This document shows positions 1 through 6,731 of a DNA stretch of 11,804 nucleotides, in pieces. This DNA comes from Alphaproteobacteria bacterium. Lineage in GTDB: Bacteria; Pseudomonadota; Alphaproteobacteria; RF32; CAG-239. Every line of letters starts with the position of its first letter. Positions within the stretch are counted from its first letter, which is position 1. The notes under the pieces were generated by a model. The model made no database searches, was not told the origin of the DNA, and saw nothing but the letters and a program-made list of their open reading frames with translations. Position numbers and translations under genes: made by a program. The stretch covers positions 1 to 11,804 of the forward strand of contig JAFYRQ010000064.1 of NCBI GenBank assembly GCA_017546885.1, in the 5' to 3' direction.

Positions 1-690
1 CCCGAAGATGTTATTCCGGCATTACAAAAAACACTGGAAGAATTAAAACTTGATTATTTAGATTTATACCTCATGCATTGGCCTGTTGCTCAAAAGAAAG
101 GAACAGGTATGCCGCAAAATAACGAAGATATGATTTCGCTTAATGAAATTCCTTTGGAAAAAACTTGGGCAGAAATGGAAAAAGCCAAAGAGCTGGGACT
201 TGTAAAAGCTATCGGAGTATCAAATTTCGGAATTAAAAGCTTGAGCAAACTTATTGAAAACGCTCAAATTATGCCTTCCATGTTACAAATCGAAAGCCAT
301 CCGTTTTTGCCGCAAGACGAATTAATCGATTTTTGTAAAAAGAATATGATTGCGGTAACGGCATATTCACCATTAGGCTCCGGCGACAGAATTGATAAAA
401 AAGATGATGAACCGTCACTAATGAATAATCCTATAATTGTTGAGCTTGCGGAAAAAAACAAAATTACACCTGCTCAATTATTGATTGCTTGGCACATAAA
501 CAGGGGAGTGGTTGTAATTCCGAAAAGCACAAAAGAGGAAAGATTAAAAGCTAATTTTTCTGCTCAATATGTAGCATTAGGACAAGATGATATGAATAAA
601 ATCAAGTCATTGGGAGAACAAAAATATAGGTTTGTTAATGGCGAAAAGTTTGCTCGTGGTGATTATACAACAGAAACAATATTCGGTTAA
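1..690 (+). CDS. Aldo/keto reductase, 3' part (5' end outside window)
   Basis: NAD(P)H-dependent oxidoreductase of the aldo/keto reductase superfamily, a soluble TIM-barrel enzyme that reduces aldehydes or ketones. The reading frame is open from base 1, so the gene starts upstream; 229 codons remain of a family usually 260-330 long. Visible family marks are LKLDYLDLYLMHWP near bases 43-84, with the catalytic His in MHWP; GVSNF; QIESHPF; AYSPLGSG; and the cofactor-binding VVIPKST followed by R and N. The catalytic Asp, Tyr and Lys should lie before the window. The layout resembles the 2,5-diketogluconate reductase/AKR5 type, but the substrate cannot be read from sequence. An in-frame ATG at 73 is internal (the Met of LMHWP) and not a start. 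A hairpin follows the stop codon directly, so this gene ends its transcription unit. Confidence 0.93.
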   Translation, partial: PEDVIPALQKTLEELKLDYLDLYLMHWPVAQKKGTGMPQNNEDMISLNEIPLEKTWAEMEKAKELGLVKAIGVSNFGIKSLSKLIENAQIMPSMLQIESHPFLPQDELIDFCKKNMIAVTAYSPLGSGDRIDKKDDEPSLMNNPIIVELAEKNKITPAQLLIAWHINRGVVVIPKSTKEERLKANFSAQYVALGQDDMNKIKSLGEQKYRFVNGEKFARGDYTTETIFG

Positions 691-693
691 AAT

Positions 694-725
694 AGGGGGC
701 AAATAAGCCCCCTTAAACAATTTTT
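694..725 (+). terminator. Intrinsic terminator after aldo/keto reductase gene
   Basis: GGGGGC (695-700) pairs with GCCCCC (707-712) around a six-base AAATAA loop, with one more A-T pair outside. A short run of T follows at 721-725, after a gap. The stem is GC-rich against an AT-rich background and starts five bases after the TAA at 688-690. The T tract is displaced, so termination may be partial; the hairpin itself is clear. Confidence 0.75.
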
Positions 726-764
726 CATATTTATAAAGTAGCATGTTAGCCAAAGAAAAATGAT

Positions 765-769
765 GAGGG
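765..769 (+). promoter_or_regulatory. Shine-Dalgarno site that decides the murF start
   Basis: GAGGG lies five bases before the ATG at 775. Two tandem in-frame ATGs at 760 and 763 have only an A-rich leader in front of them. The site and the family N-terminus (MLNISSEKLVEIL, compare the MI-S-L-LTDIL style of MurF) favour 775. Confidence 0.55.
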
Positions 770-774
770 CTAAA

Positions 775-2097
775 ATGTTAAATATATCTTCTGAAAAATT
801 AGTTGAAATATTGCAATCAAAATCAAAAGTAATATCAACAGAAATAAATCAAATAATTACCGATAGTCGTAAAGCCGAGCCCGGTTCTTTGTTTGTCGCC
901 ATTAAAGGCGAAAATTTTGACGGACACCAATTTGTTAAGGATGTTTTTGAAAAAGGTTGTGAGCTTGCGGTTGTATCTCACATAATTGAAGGTTTACCTG
1001 CTGAAAAGCAAATTGTAGTTGATGATACTGTAGATGCTTTCGGAAAAATAGGAGCATATAATCGTTCATTATTCAAAGGAAAAGTTATCGGGCTTACCGG
1101 TAGCGCCGGAAAAACAACAACTAAAGAAGAAATAAAGTTTGCGCTTTCTGTTTTTGCAAAAACCTATGCTACCGGCGGAAATCATAATAATCACATCGGA
1201 GTACCTCAAAGCCTGTTAGAAATGGATATGGATGCGGAATATGCGGTTATTGAAATGGGAATGAGCTCGAAAGGCGAGATTTCTAAACTTGTTTCTTATG
1301 TAAAACCGGATATTGCATTGGTTACTAATGTATATCCTATGCACATAGAGTTTTTTGAAAATTTTGAAGGTATTGCAGAAGCTAAAGCCGAAATTTTTGA
1401 AGGCTTGAGAGAAAATGGTGTAGCCATAATAAATGAAGATACCAACTTTGCGAACATTTTAGAAAAACGAGCTTCAGAGCATGGCGCAAAAGTCATAAAA
1501 TTCGGTAAGAATACACATTATGACGGAGTTTTAGAATTAGAGCAAGACGGTGAAATTCAACAGTATAATGCTTGGGCGGCACTTCGTGTTGTAGAGGCTT
1601 TAGGATTGGATTGTGATAAAGCCGCAAACGCTCTTAAAAATTTCGGAGCTTTGGACGGAAGAGGAAAAAAACACCAACTGAAATTGCCTAACGGAGATGT
1701 TTATACCTTGATAGATGACAGCTATTCCGGACAGCCGGAAGCAATGAAAATTGCTGTTAAATCATTAAGCAAGTTACCTTGCAATGGCAGAAAAATTGCA
1801 GTTTTGGGAAAAATGGCAGAACTTGGAGATACTTCTAAAGAACAACATATATCAGTCGGAAAAATTGTTGCCGAAAGTAATATAGATATTGTTATCGGAA
1901 TTAAGCCGGAAATGAAAGATATGTTGGCACAGCTTCCTGAACATATACAACAATATTATTTTGACAACAAAGACGGCTTAGCTGACTTTTTACAAAATAA
2001 ACTATTGCAAAATAATGATATTTTACTTATAAAAGGGGCAAGATATTCTTCAGAACTGTATAAAGTTACAGACGAATTGTTAAAGGGTAATAGATAA
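775..2097 (+). CDS. murF: UDP-N-acetylmuramoyl-tripeptide--D-alanyl-D-alanine ligase (MurF-like)
   Basis: ATP-dependent Mur ligase; MurF adds D-Ala-D-Ala to UDP-MurNAc-tripeptide, the last cytoplasmic step in building the peptidoglycan precursor. The N-terminal uridine-binding domain includes TDSRKAEPGSLFVAIKG (about residues 29-45). The ATP-binding P-loop is TGSAGKTTTKE (108-118), followed by GGNHNNHIGVP (134-144), the EMGMSSKGEI block and VTNV. Domain 3 has DDSYSGQPEAM (314-324) and a C-terminal KGARYS. The start at 775 gives 440 residues, near the normal 450. Oddities: the usual DDSYNANP is DDSYSGQP, the usual LGDM-ELG is LGKMAELG, and the stretch between the central domain and the N-A-AA helix looks about 30 residues short and lacks its usual His. 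It heads an operon with nrdR, not the dcw cluster, so it could be a divergent paralogue rather than the only MurF. Confidence 0.85.
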   Translation: MLNISSEKLVEILQSKSKVISTEINQIITDSRKAEPGSLFVAIKGENFDGHQFVKDVFEKGCELAVVSHIIEGLPAEKQIVVDDTVDAFGKIGAYNRSLFKGKVIGLTGSAGKTTTKEEIKFALSVFAKTYATGGNHNNHIGVPQSLLEMDMDAEYAVIEMGMSSKGEISKLVSYVKPDIALVTNVYPMHIEFFENFEGIAEAKAEIFEGLRENGVAIINEDTNFANILEKRASEHGAKVIKFGKNTHYDGVLELEQDGEIQQYNAWAALRVVEALGLDCDKAANALKNFGALDGRGKKHQLKLPNGDVYTLIDDSYSGQPEAMKIAVKSLSKLPCNGRKIAVLGKMAELGDTSKEQHISVGKIVAESNIDIVIGIKPEMKDMLAQLPEHIQQYYFDNKDGLADFLQNKLLQNNDILLIKGARYSSELYKVTDELLKGNR

Positions 2098-2576
2098 TGA
2101 AGTGTCCGTTTTGTGGTTCTCTTGAAAGTCAGGTAAAAGATTCCAGACTTACTGAGGATAATGCTTGCATTCGTCGCCGTCGAGAATGTCCCGAGTGCGG
2201 TTCTCGTTTCACAACTTTTGAAAGAGTTATGTTGCGTGAATTGGTCGTGGTTAAGAAAAACGGCGAAAAGATGCGTTTTGATCGTGATAAATTGGCACGT
2301 TCAATTCAACTTGCGGTGCGTAAACGTCCGATAACCCCCGAACGCGTTGATAAGATAGTAACGTCCATTCAACGTCGTTTGGAAAGCTCCGGTGAAGCTG
2401 AAATTTCTTCAACAATTATCGGAGAATATGCAATGGAAGCTTTGGCAAATTTGGATAAAGTTGCATATATTCGTTTTGCATCCGTATACAAAGATTTTTG
2501 CGAACCCAGTGATTTTGAAGAATTTGTAAATAAAATTGATGAATTGGCAAAGGCCAAGTCAAAAGAAGAGGAATAA
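2097..2576 (+). CDS. nrdR: Transcriptional repressor NrdR
   Basis: Nucleotide-sensing repressor of ribonucleotide reductase genes; it binds paired NrdR boxes when loaded with ATP/dATP. The 159-residue protein has the family layout: an N-terminal zinc ribbon with Cys3, Cys6, Cys31 and Cys34 (MKCPFCG and CPECG), the Arg-rich IRRRRECPEC stretch, then an ATP-cone domain from about residue 49 (VVKKNGEKMRFDRDKL) to 139 (YIRFASVYKDF). The length fits the family's 150-170. Its ATG shares one base with the upstream stop codon (TAATG at 2095-2099), with AAAGGG at 2082-2087 as ribosome site, so it is probably translationally coupled to the murF-like gene. I saw no NrdR box in the window; its targets lie elsewhere. 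Confidence 0.97.
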   Translation: MKCPFCGSLESQVKDSRLTEDNACIRRRRECPECGSRFTTFERVMLRELVVVKKNGEKMRFDRDKLARSIQLAVRKRPITPERVDKIVTSIQRRLESSGEAEISSTIIGEYAMEALANLDKVAYIRFASVYKDFCEPSDFEEFVNKIDELAKAKSKEEE

Positions 2577-2580
2577 AATA

Positions 2581-3063
2581 ATGGGAAAGTTTGTTTCTGA
2601 AAAAATAAGAATGAAAACATCTGCTCGTTTAGCGGCGGTTCAGGCGACATATATGATTGCATACAGTCAGCTTCCGGTAGAAGAAGTTATCAGAGATTTT
2701 GCAAACGGCGAAGTAGGTCGCTATGTTCTTGCCGACAATGAGTTTGGCGGAGAAGAACTTGTTGCTGTAGAACCGATGGATAAATCTTATTTTGAAAATT
2801 TGGTACGTGGTGTGCATACGGACAAAGAAGATTTGGAAAAATCATTAAATATGTTTTTGACCGGCGGTCGCAGTCTTGAAAGATATGACGGAACTTTACA
2901 AGCTTTGTTGCTTTGTGCAATGTATGAAATAGTACATACATTGGATGTAGATACAAAAGTTGTTATCCAAGAATATGTTGATATGGCGTATGCTTTCTTT
3001 AGCAAAAACGAACCGAAAATGGTTAATGCTTTGTTAGATCAAATTGCAAAACAAGTTAGATAA
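2581..3063 (+). CDS. nusB: Transcription antitermination protein NusB
   Basis: Small all-helical RNA-binding factor that joins NusE (S10) on boxA RNA to prevent premature termination in rRNA operons. The product is 160 residues from the ATG at 2581; GAGG at 2567-2570 lies about ten bases upstream. Family features are ARLAAVQATYM (residues 15-25), LERYDGTLQALLLCAMYEI (99-117) and VVIQEYVDMAYAFFSKNEP (127-145), ending in MVNALLDQIAK. The EYV-MA-AFF form is typical of alphaproteobacterial NusB. It starts four bases after nrdR. An upstream in-frame ATG at 2536 lies inside nrdR and is not needed. A loop of about residues 40-66 is longer and more acidic than in the short NusBs. Confidence 0.93.
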   Translation: MGKFVSEKIRMKTSARLAAVQATYMIAYSQLPVEEVIRDFANGEVGRYVLADNEFGGEELVAVEPMDKSYFENLVRGVHTDKEDLEKSLNMFLTGGRSLERYDGTLQALLLCAMYEIVHTLDVDTKVVIQEYVDMAYAFFSKNEPKMVNALLDQIAKQVR

Positions 3064-3075
3064 TAAAGGTTTTAT

Positions 3076-3594
3076 ATGGCAAAATTAAAGGTTTATGAAT
3101 ATCCTCATCCGGTATTGAAGCAAAAAGCGGAAAAGGTTGCGAAAGTTGATGATAAAATTCGCAGTTTCTTGGATGATATGCTTGAAACTATGTATGATGC
3201 CGCAGGTGTTGGTCTTGCGGCTCCTCAAGTTGGTGTTTCAAAAAGAATAGTCGTCATTGATGTTGCTCATCCTGATGAGGGTGAAGAACGTAATCCGATT
3301 TATTTGGTTAACCCGGAAATTATATGGCATTCCGACGAAGAAAGTTGTCAATATGAAGGATGTTTATCCGTGCCGGATCAAAGTGCCGAAGTAAGTCGTT
3401 ATAAACAGGTCAGAGTTCAATACTTAGACTATAACGGTAAAGAAGCCGAGATTATGGCAGAAGGTTTGTTGGCAATAGCGCTACAACACGAAATAGACCA
3501 TTTGGACGGTATTCTTTATATTGACAGAATAAGCCGCCTAAAACGTCAAATGCTGTTAAAAAAATTGCAAAAAATGCGTCAGGAAGAAGAATAA
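3076..3594 (+). CDS. def: Peptide deformylase
   Basis: Metalloenzyme that removes the N-formyl group from new polypeptides. All three family motifs are intact: GVGLAAPQ (residues 44-51), EGCLS (94-98, metal ligand Cys96) and QHEIDHLDG (137-145, metal ligands His138 and His142, catalytic Glu139). The length of 172 is standard for type I deformylases. The start at 3076 has AAAGG at 3065-3069 in front of it and follows nusB by 12 bases. The C-terminal helix is very basic and then acidic (LKRQMLLKKLQKMRQEEE), a common surface tail. It is coupled to fmt by a TAATG overlap, the usual def-fmt arrangement pairing deformylation with formylation. Confidence 0.98.
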   Translation: MAKLKVYEYPHPVLKQKAEKVAKVDDKIRSFLDDMLETMYDAAGVGLAAPQVGVSKRIVVIDVAHPDEGEERNPIYLVNPEIIWHSDEESCQYEGCLSVPDQSAEVSRYKQVRVQYLDYNGKEAEIMAEGLLAIALQHEIDHLDGILYIDRISRLKRQMLLKKLQKMRQEEE

Positions 3595-4484
3595 TGAAAA
3601 TAGTTTTTATGGGAACTCCCGATTTTGCGCTTGTTGCACTCAAGGAATTGGCTAAAGAACACGAAATTTTAGCTGTATATACAAAAGAACCGAAAATTTC
3701 CGGAAGAGGCAATAAATTAGTGAAAACTCCGGTACATTCTTGGGCAGAAGAGCAGGGGATAGAAGTTCGAACTCCTAAAAGCTTGCGTAATGAAGAAGAG
3801 CAAAAACGTTTTGCCGATTTGAAAGCCGAAATTGCGGTTGTAGCTGCATACGGACTGATTTTACCGCAACCGATTTTAGACGCATATCCTAAAGGATGTA
3901 TAAATATTCATGCTTCATTGTTACCGAGATGGCGTGGTGCTGCTCCTATTCAACGCAGTATAGAAGCCGGAGACAAGGTAAGCGGAGTAACCATAATGAA
4001 AGTTGCTGCCGGTCTTGATACCGGCGATATGCTCCTCAAGGGAGAAGTTGAAATTACTCCTGAAACAACCGGGGGGGCTTTGCATGATGATTTAGCTCAA
4101 ATCGGTGCAGAACTGACAATTAAAGTTCTGAAAGATTGGGATAATATCGTGCCTGAAGTACAAGATGATGCCCTAAGTTGCTATGCTGCTAAATTGGAAA
4201 AAGAAGAAAGTATGCTTGATACTGATATGTCGGCAGAAGAATTGTGCCGAAAAATTATGGCATTTAATCCGTATCCTGCAGTTTATTTTGAACATAATGA
4301 AGAACGATTCAAAGTCTTGCGCGCTAAAGTTTCTGATATTAAAAATCAAGCCGGAAAAATATGGCAAGAAGGACAACAACTCTTTATCGGTGCAAATGAT
4401 AAAGCTATTGAGGTTACGGAAATACAAAGACAGGGCAAAAGAGCGATGTCTGTTGCCGAATTTTTACGCGGATATACTTTTTAA
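3594..4484 (+). CDS. fmt: Methionyl-tRNA formyltransferase
   Basis: Transfers formyl from 10-formyltetrahydrofolate to Met-tRNAfMet, allowing bacterial initiation. The N-terminal Rossmann-like formyltransferase domain starts MKIVFMGTPDFA and carries INIHASLLPRWRGAAPIQRS (residues 103-122), with catalytic Asn104 and His106. The third catalytic residue is Asp142 in GLDTGDM. A C-terminal OB-fold domain (about 205-296) begins after YAAKLEKEE. The length of 296 is slightly shorter than the E. coli enzyme (about 315), mainly in the C-terminal part. The start overlaps the def stop by one base, with AGGAAG at 3581-3586 as ribosome site. The gene ends exactly where the convergent glycosyltransferase gene ends, with no intergenic base and no visible terminator. 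Confidence 0.97.
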   Translation: MKIVFMGTPDFALVALKELAKEHEILAVYTKEPKISGRGNKLVKTPVHSWAEEQGIEVRTPKSLRNEEEQKRFADLKAEIAVVAAYGLILPQPILDAYPKGCINIHASLLPRWRGAAPIQRSIEAGDKVSGVTIMKVAAGLDTGDMLLKGEVEITPETTGGALHDDLAQIGAELTIKVLKDWDNIVPEVQDDALSCYAAKLEKEESMLDTDMSAEELCRKIMAFNPYPAVYFEHNEERFKVLRAKVSDIKNQAGKIWQEGQQLFIGANDKAIEVTEIQRQGKRAMSVAEFLRGYTF

Positions 4485-5462
4485 TTAGCGCAATTTTATC
4501 GAGTTTTTATAACTTACAACCGGCAAAAGGTTAAATAGCATAATTTTTGTTTTATATTCGTCTGCTTTAATCGATAAAATCGGTAAAACTCCAAATAGTT
4601 TAACGATAGTATAATCATGCTCAACATTAGCATGAAGCAGTGGTATAAAATCAAACAATAAAACTTTGTGGTGTTGCATTCTATCTATAAACGTAAGAAT
4701 AGGAACACCACCGAATAAACAAAAACGTCTGGTCCTTGTCGCTTTATTTAAAAACTCTTGATAAAGCTCCGGATTTTCTCTTTTTACAAAAGCATGTATT
4801 CGGTGCGAAGTGTCGGTCATTTCTGCCGCTTGAATTTTTGAAGTATTGGTAGAATGTCTGCGATATTTAAACAATACTTCAGGAATGTTATAAAACTTCG
4901 TGTATTTTATCAATCTGCACCACAAAGCATAATCTTCTGCAGGAGTAAATTCTTTTTCATAACGAATATTATTTTTAGTTAATACAGATTTTCTAATCAT
5001 GGAAGCAGGGTGTAAAACGGCACAAGTTCTCATCAAAGCTAATTTAATGTCTTTGTCAAAACGAGGATTTTTATTCTTTTTGTGTTTTCCCGGAAACTGT
5101 TCAAACCTTGTAGAAACGACACCGACATCAGGATGTGAATCTAAAAATGCTACTTCTCTTGTCAAACGGGTAGGGAGTGAGATATCATCATGGTCCATAA
5201 CCGCTAAATATTCGCCGGAGGCTAAATCTATAAGCTTGTTTCTGGAATCTGAAATTCCCATATTTCGATCATTTCTTAGATATTTTATCCTTTTGTCATC
5301 ATATTCTTTTATTGTTTCTTCTACGGTAGTATCGGAAGGACAGTCATCTAAAATCAAAAATTCAAAATCTGCAAATGTTTGTCCCAGTATGCTATCAACC
5401 GCTTCTTTTAAATATTGCGGGTTAGTTTTATATACTGACATTAAAACCGAAACTTTAGGCAT
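4485..5462 (-). CDS. Family 2 glycosyltransferase with four C-terminal 20-residue repeats
   Basis: GT-A fold inverting glycosyltransferase that moves a sugar from a nucleotide-sugar, probably in surface polysaccharide or LPS assembly. Residues 1-110 are the classic GT2 core: VSVLMSVYKTNPQYLKEAVD, SILGQTF, LILDD, NMGISDSRNKLI, and the metal-binding DHDD at 90-93. The acceptor side follows, with HPASMIRKS (151-159), AEDYALWCRL (175-184, the usual ED of the catalytic base) and FKYRRHSTNTS. From residue 249 to the end the protein carries four units spaced exactly 20 residues apart, each opening LF-x-x-(I/V/L)-P-(I/L/V)-(L/V). Similar LFG-IPLL motifs recur at the C-termini of some surface glycosyltransferases; their role is unclear to me. 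The start overlaps the upstream GT4 gene by one base (TAATG). Sugar specificity cannot be assigned. Confidence 0.92.
   Translation of the reverse strand: MPKVSVLMSVYKTNPQYLKEAVDSILGQTFADFEFLILDDCPSDTTVEETIKEYDDKRIKYLRNDRNMGISDSRNKLIDLASGEYLAVMDHDDISLPTRLTREVAFLDSHPDVGVVSTRFEQFPGKHKKNKNPRFDKDIKLALMRTCAVLHPASMIRKSVLTKNNIRYEKEFTPAEDYALWCRLIKYTKFYNIPEVLFKYRRHSTNTSKIQAAEMTDTSHRIHAFVKRENPELYQEFLNKATRTRRFCLFGGVPILTFIDRMQHHKVLLFDFIPLLHANVEHDYTIVKLFGVLPILSIKADEYKTKIMLFNLLPVVSYKNSIKLR
4488..4718 (-). repeat. Four tandem 20-residue (60-base) protein repeats at the GT2 C-terminus
   Basis: In the minus-strand GT2 product, LF occurs at residues 249-250, 269-270, 289-290 and 309-310, a strict 20-residue period. 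The units open LFGGVPILTF, LFDFIPLLHA, LFGVLPILSI and LFNLLPVVSY; the last is cut by the stop codon after 17 residues. Each has an invariant Pro at unit position 6 and a charged or aromatic spacer. The protein is conserved in pattern while the DNA is not repetitive by eye, suggesting old, selected repeats rather than recent slippage. Confidence 0.85.
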
Positions 5463-6595
5463 TATCGAATTTCCTTATTTCCAACTTTTTTTAACAAATC
5501 GGTCCACTGTGCAATAATATTTTCGGGCGCATATTTTTTCGTATCTTCAATTGCATTACGACCAAATTCGATTCGTAAATTTTTATCTTTCATTAAAATA
5601 GCTAACTTGTTTGCAAAATCATCGATGTCTTTGGCTAAAAATCCGTTTCTTCCGTCTTTTACAAGTTCGTTTACAGCCGGAGCATAACTGAAGCCTATTG
5701 TCGGCAATCCGGTAGCTTGTCCGTCTGCAATCGCTAAACCGAAACCTTCATGTGCTGTCGGAAACGCATGAATGTCCGCGTTTTGATATACTTCTAAGGT
5801 GTTGTTACTGTAACCGCAGATTTTTACCTGATTTTCAATACCGTATTTTTTTGCTATATCCATCATTTCTGCTTCGTATTGCGGATATTTGCGAAGTCCC
5901 CAAATATCTACTTTCCAATCCGGAAAATCTTTAGCTATTCTGCCGAAAGCTTCAATTAACAGATGCGGACGTTTAACATCTTTTTCAATACGAGCGATGT
6001 ATATGATTTTCTTCTTCTCTATGCTTAAATCGGCATAATCTTCAGGAGCGACCTGATTAACCATATTAGCAATGCTGACAACTTTTTTAGGTGAAAAACA
6101 TTCTTCAATGGTGTTTATAAATGAATCCAACAAAACTTGATATGTATCGACCTTTGCAAAAGATTTCATGCGATAATTTTTTGCGATTTTTCCGCCTTTT
6201 TTGAATTTCGCAAGCATCTCAGGCGGAAAACCGTGTATCATCTGAATAATAGGTATATTATGATTTTGAAATCTGGTAACATTAAACAAATCTACCGGAA
6301 AATAACAAACCAAAACATCGGGTTTTATTTGTTCAATGATTTTTTTGTAACGAAAATACGGAGGAACTGCCTTACAACGAAAACGATTATATGCACTCGT
6401 TAATTTATTATCGGTCTTTCCGCTCAAATTAATAAAATTGACCTGTGGGACAAATTCTAAACCTGTTCCTACTTTTTTATAGGTATCACAAACAACACTA
6501 ACCTCAAATTCAGGGTTTTGTGCTAAAGCATTAACAAAATGAACCAACCACTTTGTGTTAAGTACATTGCGGTTGCGAATAAACATTACTTTCAT
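5462..6595 (-). CDS. Glycosyltransferase, GT4 (GT-B fold) family
   Basis: Retaining glycosyltransferase of 377 residues, probably acting at the inner face of the cytoplasmic membrane on a lipid- or LPS-linked acceptor. The N-terminal acceptor domain starts MKVMFIRNRNVLNTKWLVHF and has IPIIQMIHGFPPE (114-126). The C-terminal donor domain has IIYIARIEKDVKRPHLLIEAF (197-217), VDIWGLRKYPQYE (229-241), ICGYSNN (259-265) and ADIHAFPTAHEGFGLAIADG (273-292). The donor-site EX7E signature reads E283-x7-D291, with Asp replacing the second Glu. It is the first gene of a two-gene minus-strand operon, and its stop overlaps the start of the GT2 gene. A strong promoter-like site lies 40 bases upstream; the ribosome site is weak (CGGA about 13 bases before ATG). 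Confidence 0.92.
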   Translation of the reverse strand: MKVMFIRNRNVLNTKWLVHFVNALAQNPEFEVSVVCDTYKKVGTGLEFVPQVNFINLSGKTDNKLTSAYNRFRCKAVPPYFRYKKIIEQIKPDVLVCYFPVDLFNVTRFQNHNIPIIQMIHGFPPEMLAKFKKGGKIAKNYRMKSFAKVDTYQVLLDSFINTIEECFSPKKVVSIANMVNQVAPEDYADLSIEKKKIIYIARIEKDVKRPHLLIEAFGRIAKDFPDWKVDIWGLRKYPQYEAEMMDIAKKYGIENQVKICGYSNNTLEVYQNADIHAFPTAHEGFGLAIADGQATGLPTIGFSYAPAVNELVKDGRNGFLAKDIDDFANKLAILMKDKNLRIEFGRNAIEDTKKYAPENIIAQWTDLLKKVGNKEIR

Positions 6596-6634
6596 AAATA
6601 AAAATCCGTATAGTTACCATATATATAAAGTCAT

Positions 6635-6661
6635 ATTATAAATTGAATACGGCAGTGTCAA
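6635..6661 (-). promoter_or_regulatory. Sigma70-type promoter of the glycosyltransferase operon
   Basis: On the minus strand TTGACA (6661-6656) is followed by 15 bases and TATAAT (6640-6635). Both hexamers match consensus perfectly. The spacer is two shorter than ideal; an alternative pairing is 17 bases to TAATAT. Transcription would begin near 6628, giving an untranslated leader of about 30 bases before the GT4 ATG at 6595. Confidence 0.65.
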
Positions 6662-6683
6662 ACAAATTTTATTGTTTATAACA

Positions 6684-6714
6684 ATAAAGCCCGCTCAAAA
6701 AGAACGGGCTTTAT
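6684..6714 (-). terminator. Terminator of the fadL-like gene
   Basis: TAAAGCCCG (6685-6693) pairs with CGGGCTTTA (6705-6713), plus one more A-T pair, around an 11-base loop. Read on the minus strand it lies 18 bases after the porin stop codon and is followed by a T-rich stretch (TTGTTATAAAC). The loop is rather large and the T tract imperfect, but no plus-strand gene would need it, so it serves the minus-strand gene. Confidence 0.75.
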
Positions 6715-6731
6715 ACTACACAAAGTCAAAA

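Noticed and set aside
2536..2580. Upstream start for nusB inside the end of nrdR
   Set aside because: The ATG at 2581 gives a normal NusB length; the extension would only overlap nrdR with unrelated residues.
4183..4488. Open plus-strand frame of about 100 codons inside fmt
   Set aside because: It is out of frame within the conserved C-terminal domain of fmt and is Lys/Leu/Cys-rich nonsense.
4999..5517. Open plus-strand frame of about 172 codons across the start of the GT2 gene
   Set aside because: It lies antisense to well-supported GT2 and GT4 coding sequence, has no ribosome site and shows no domain character; it is a shadow of the real genes.
6671..6685. Short inverted repeat ATTGTT-TAT-AACAAT beside the fadL terminator
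   Set aside because: Very AT-rich, six-base arms, no gene or promoter placed to use it; probably chance next to the real hairpin.
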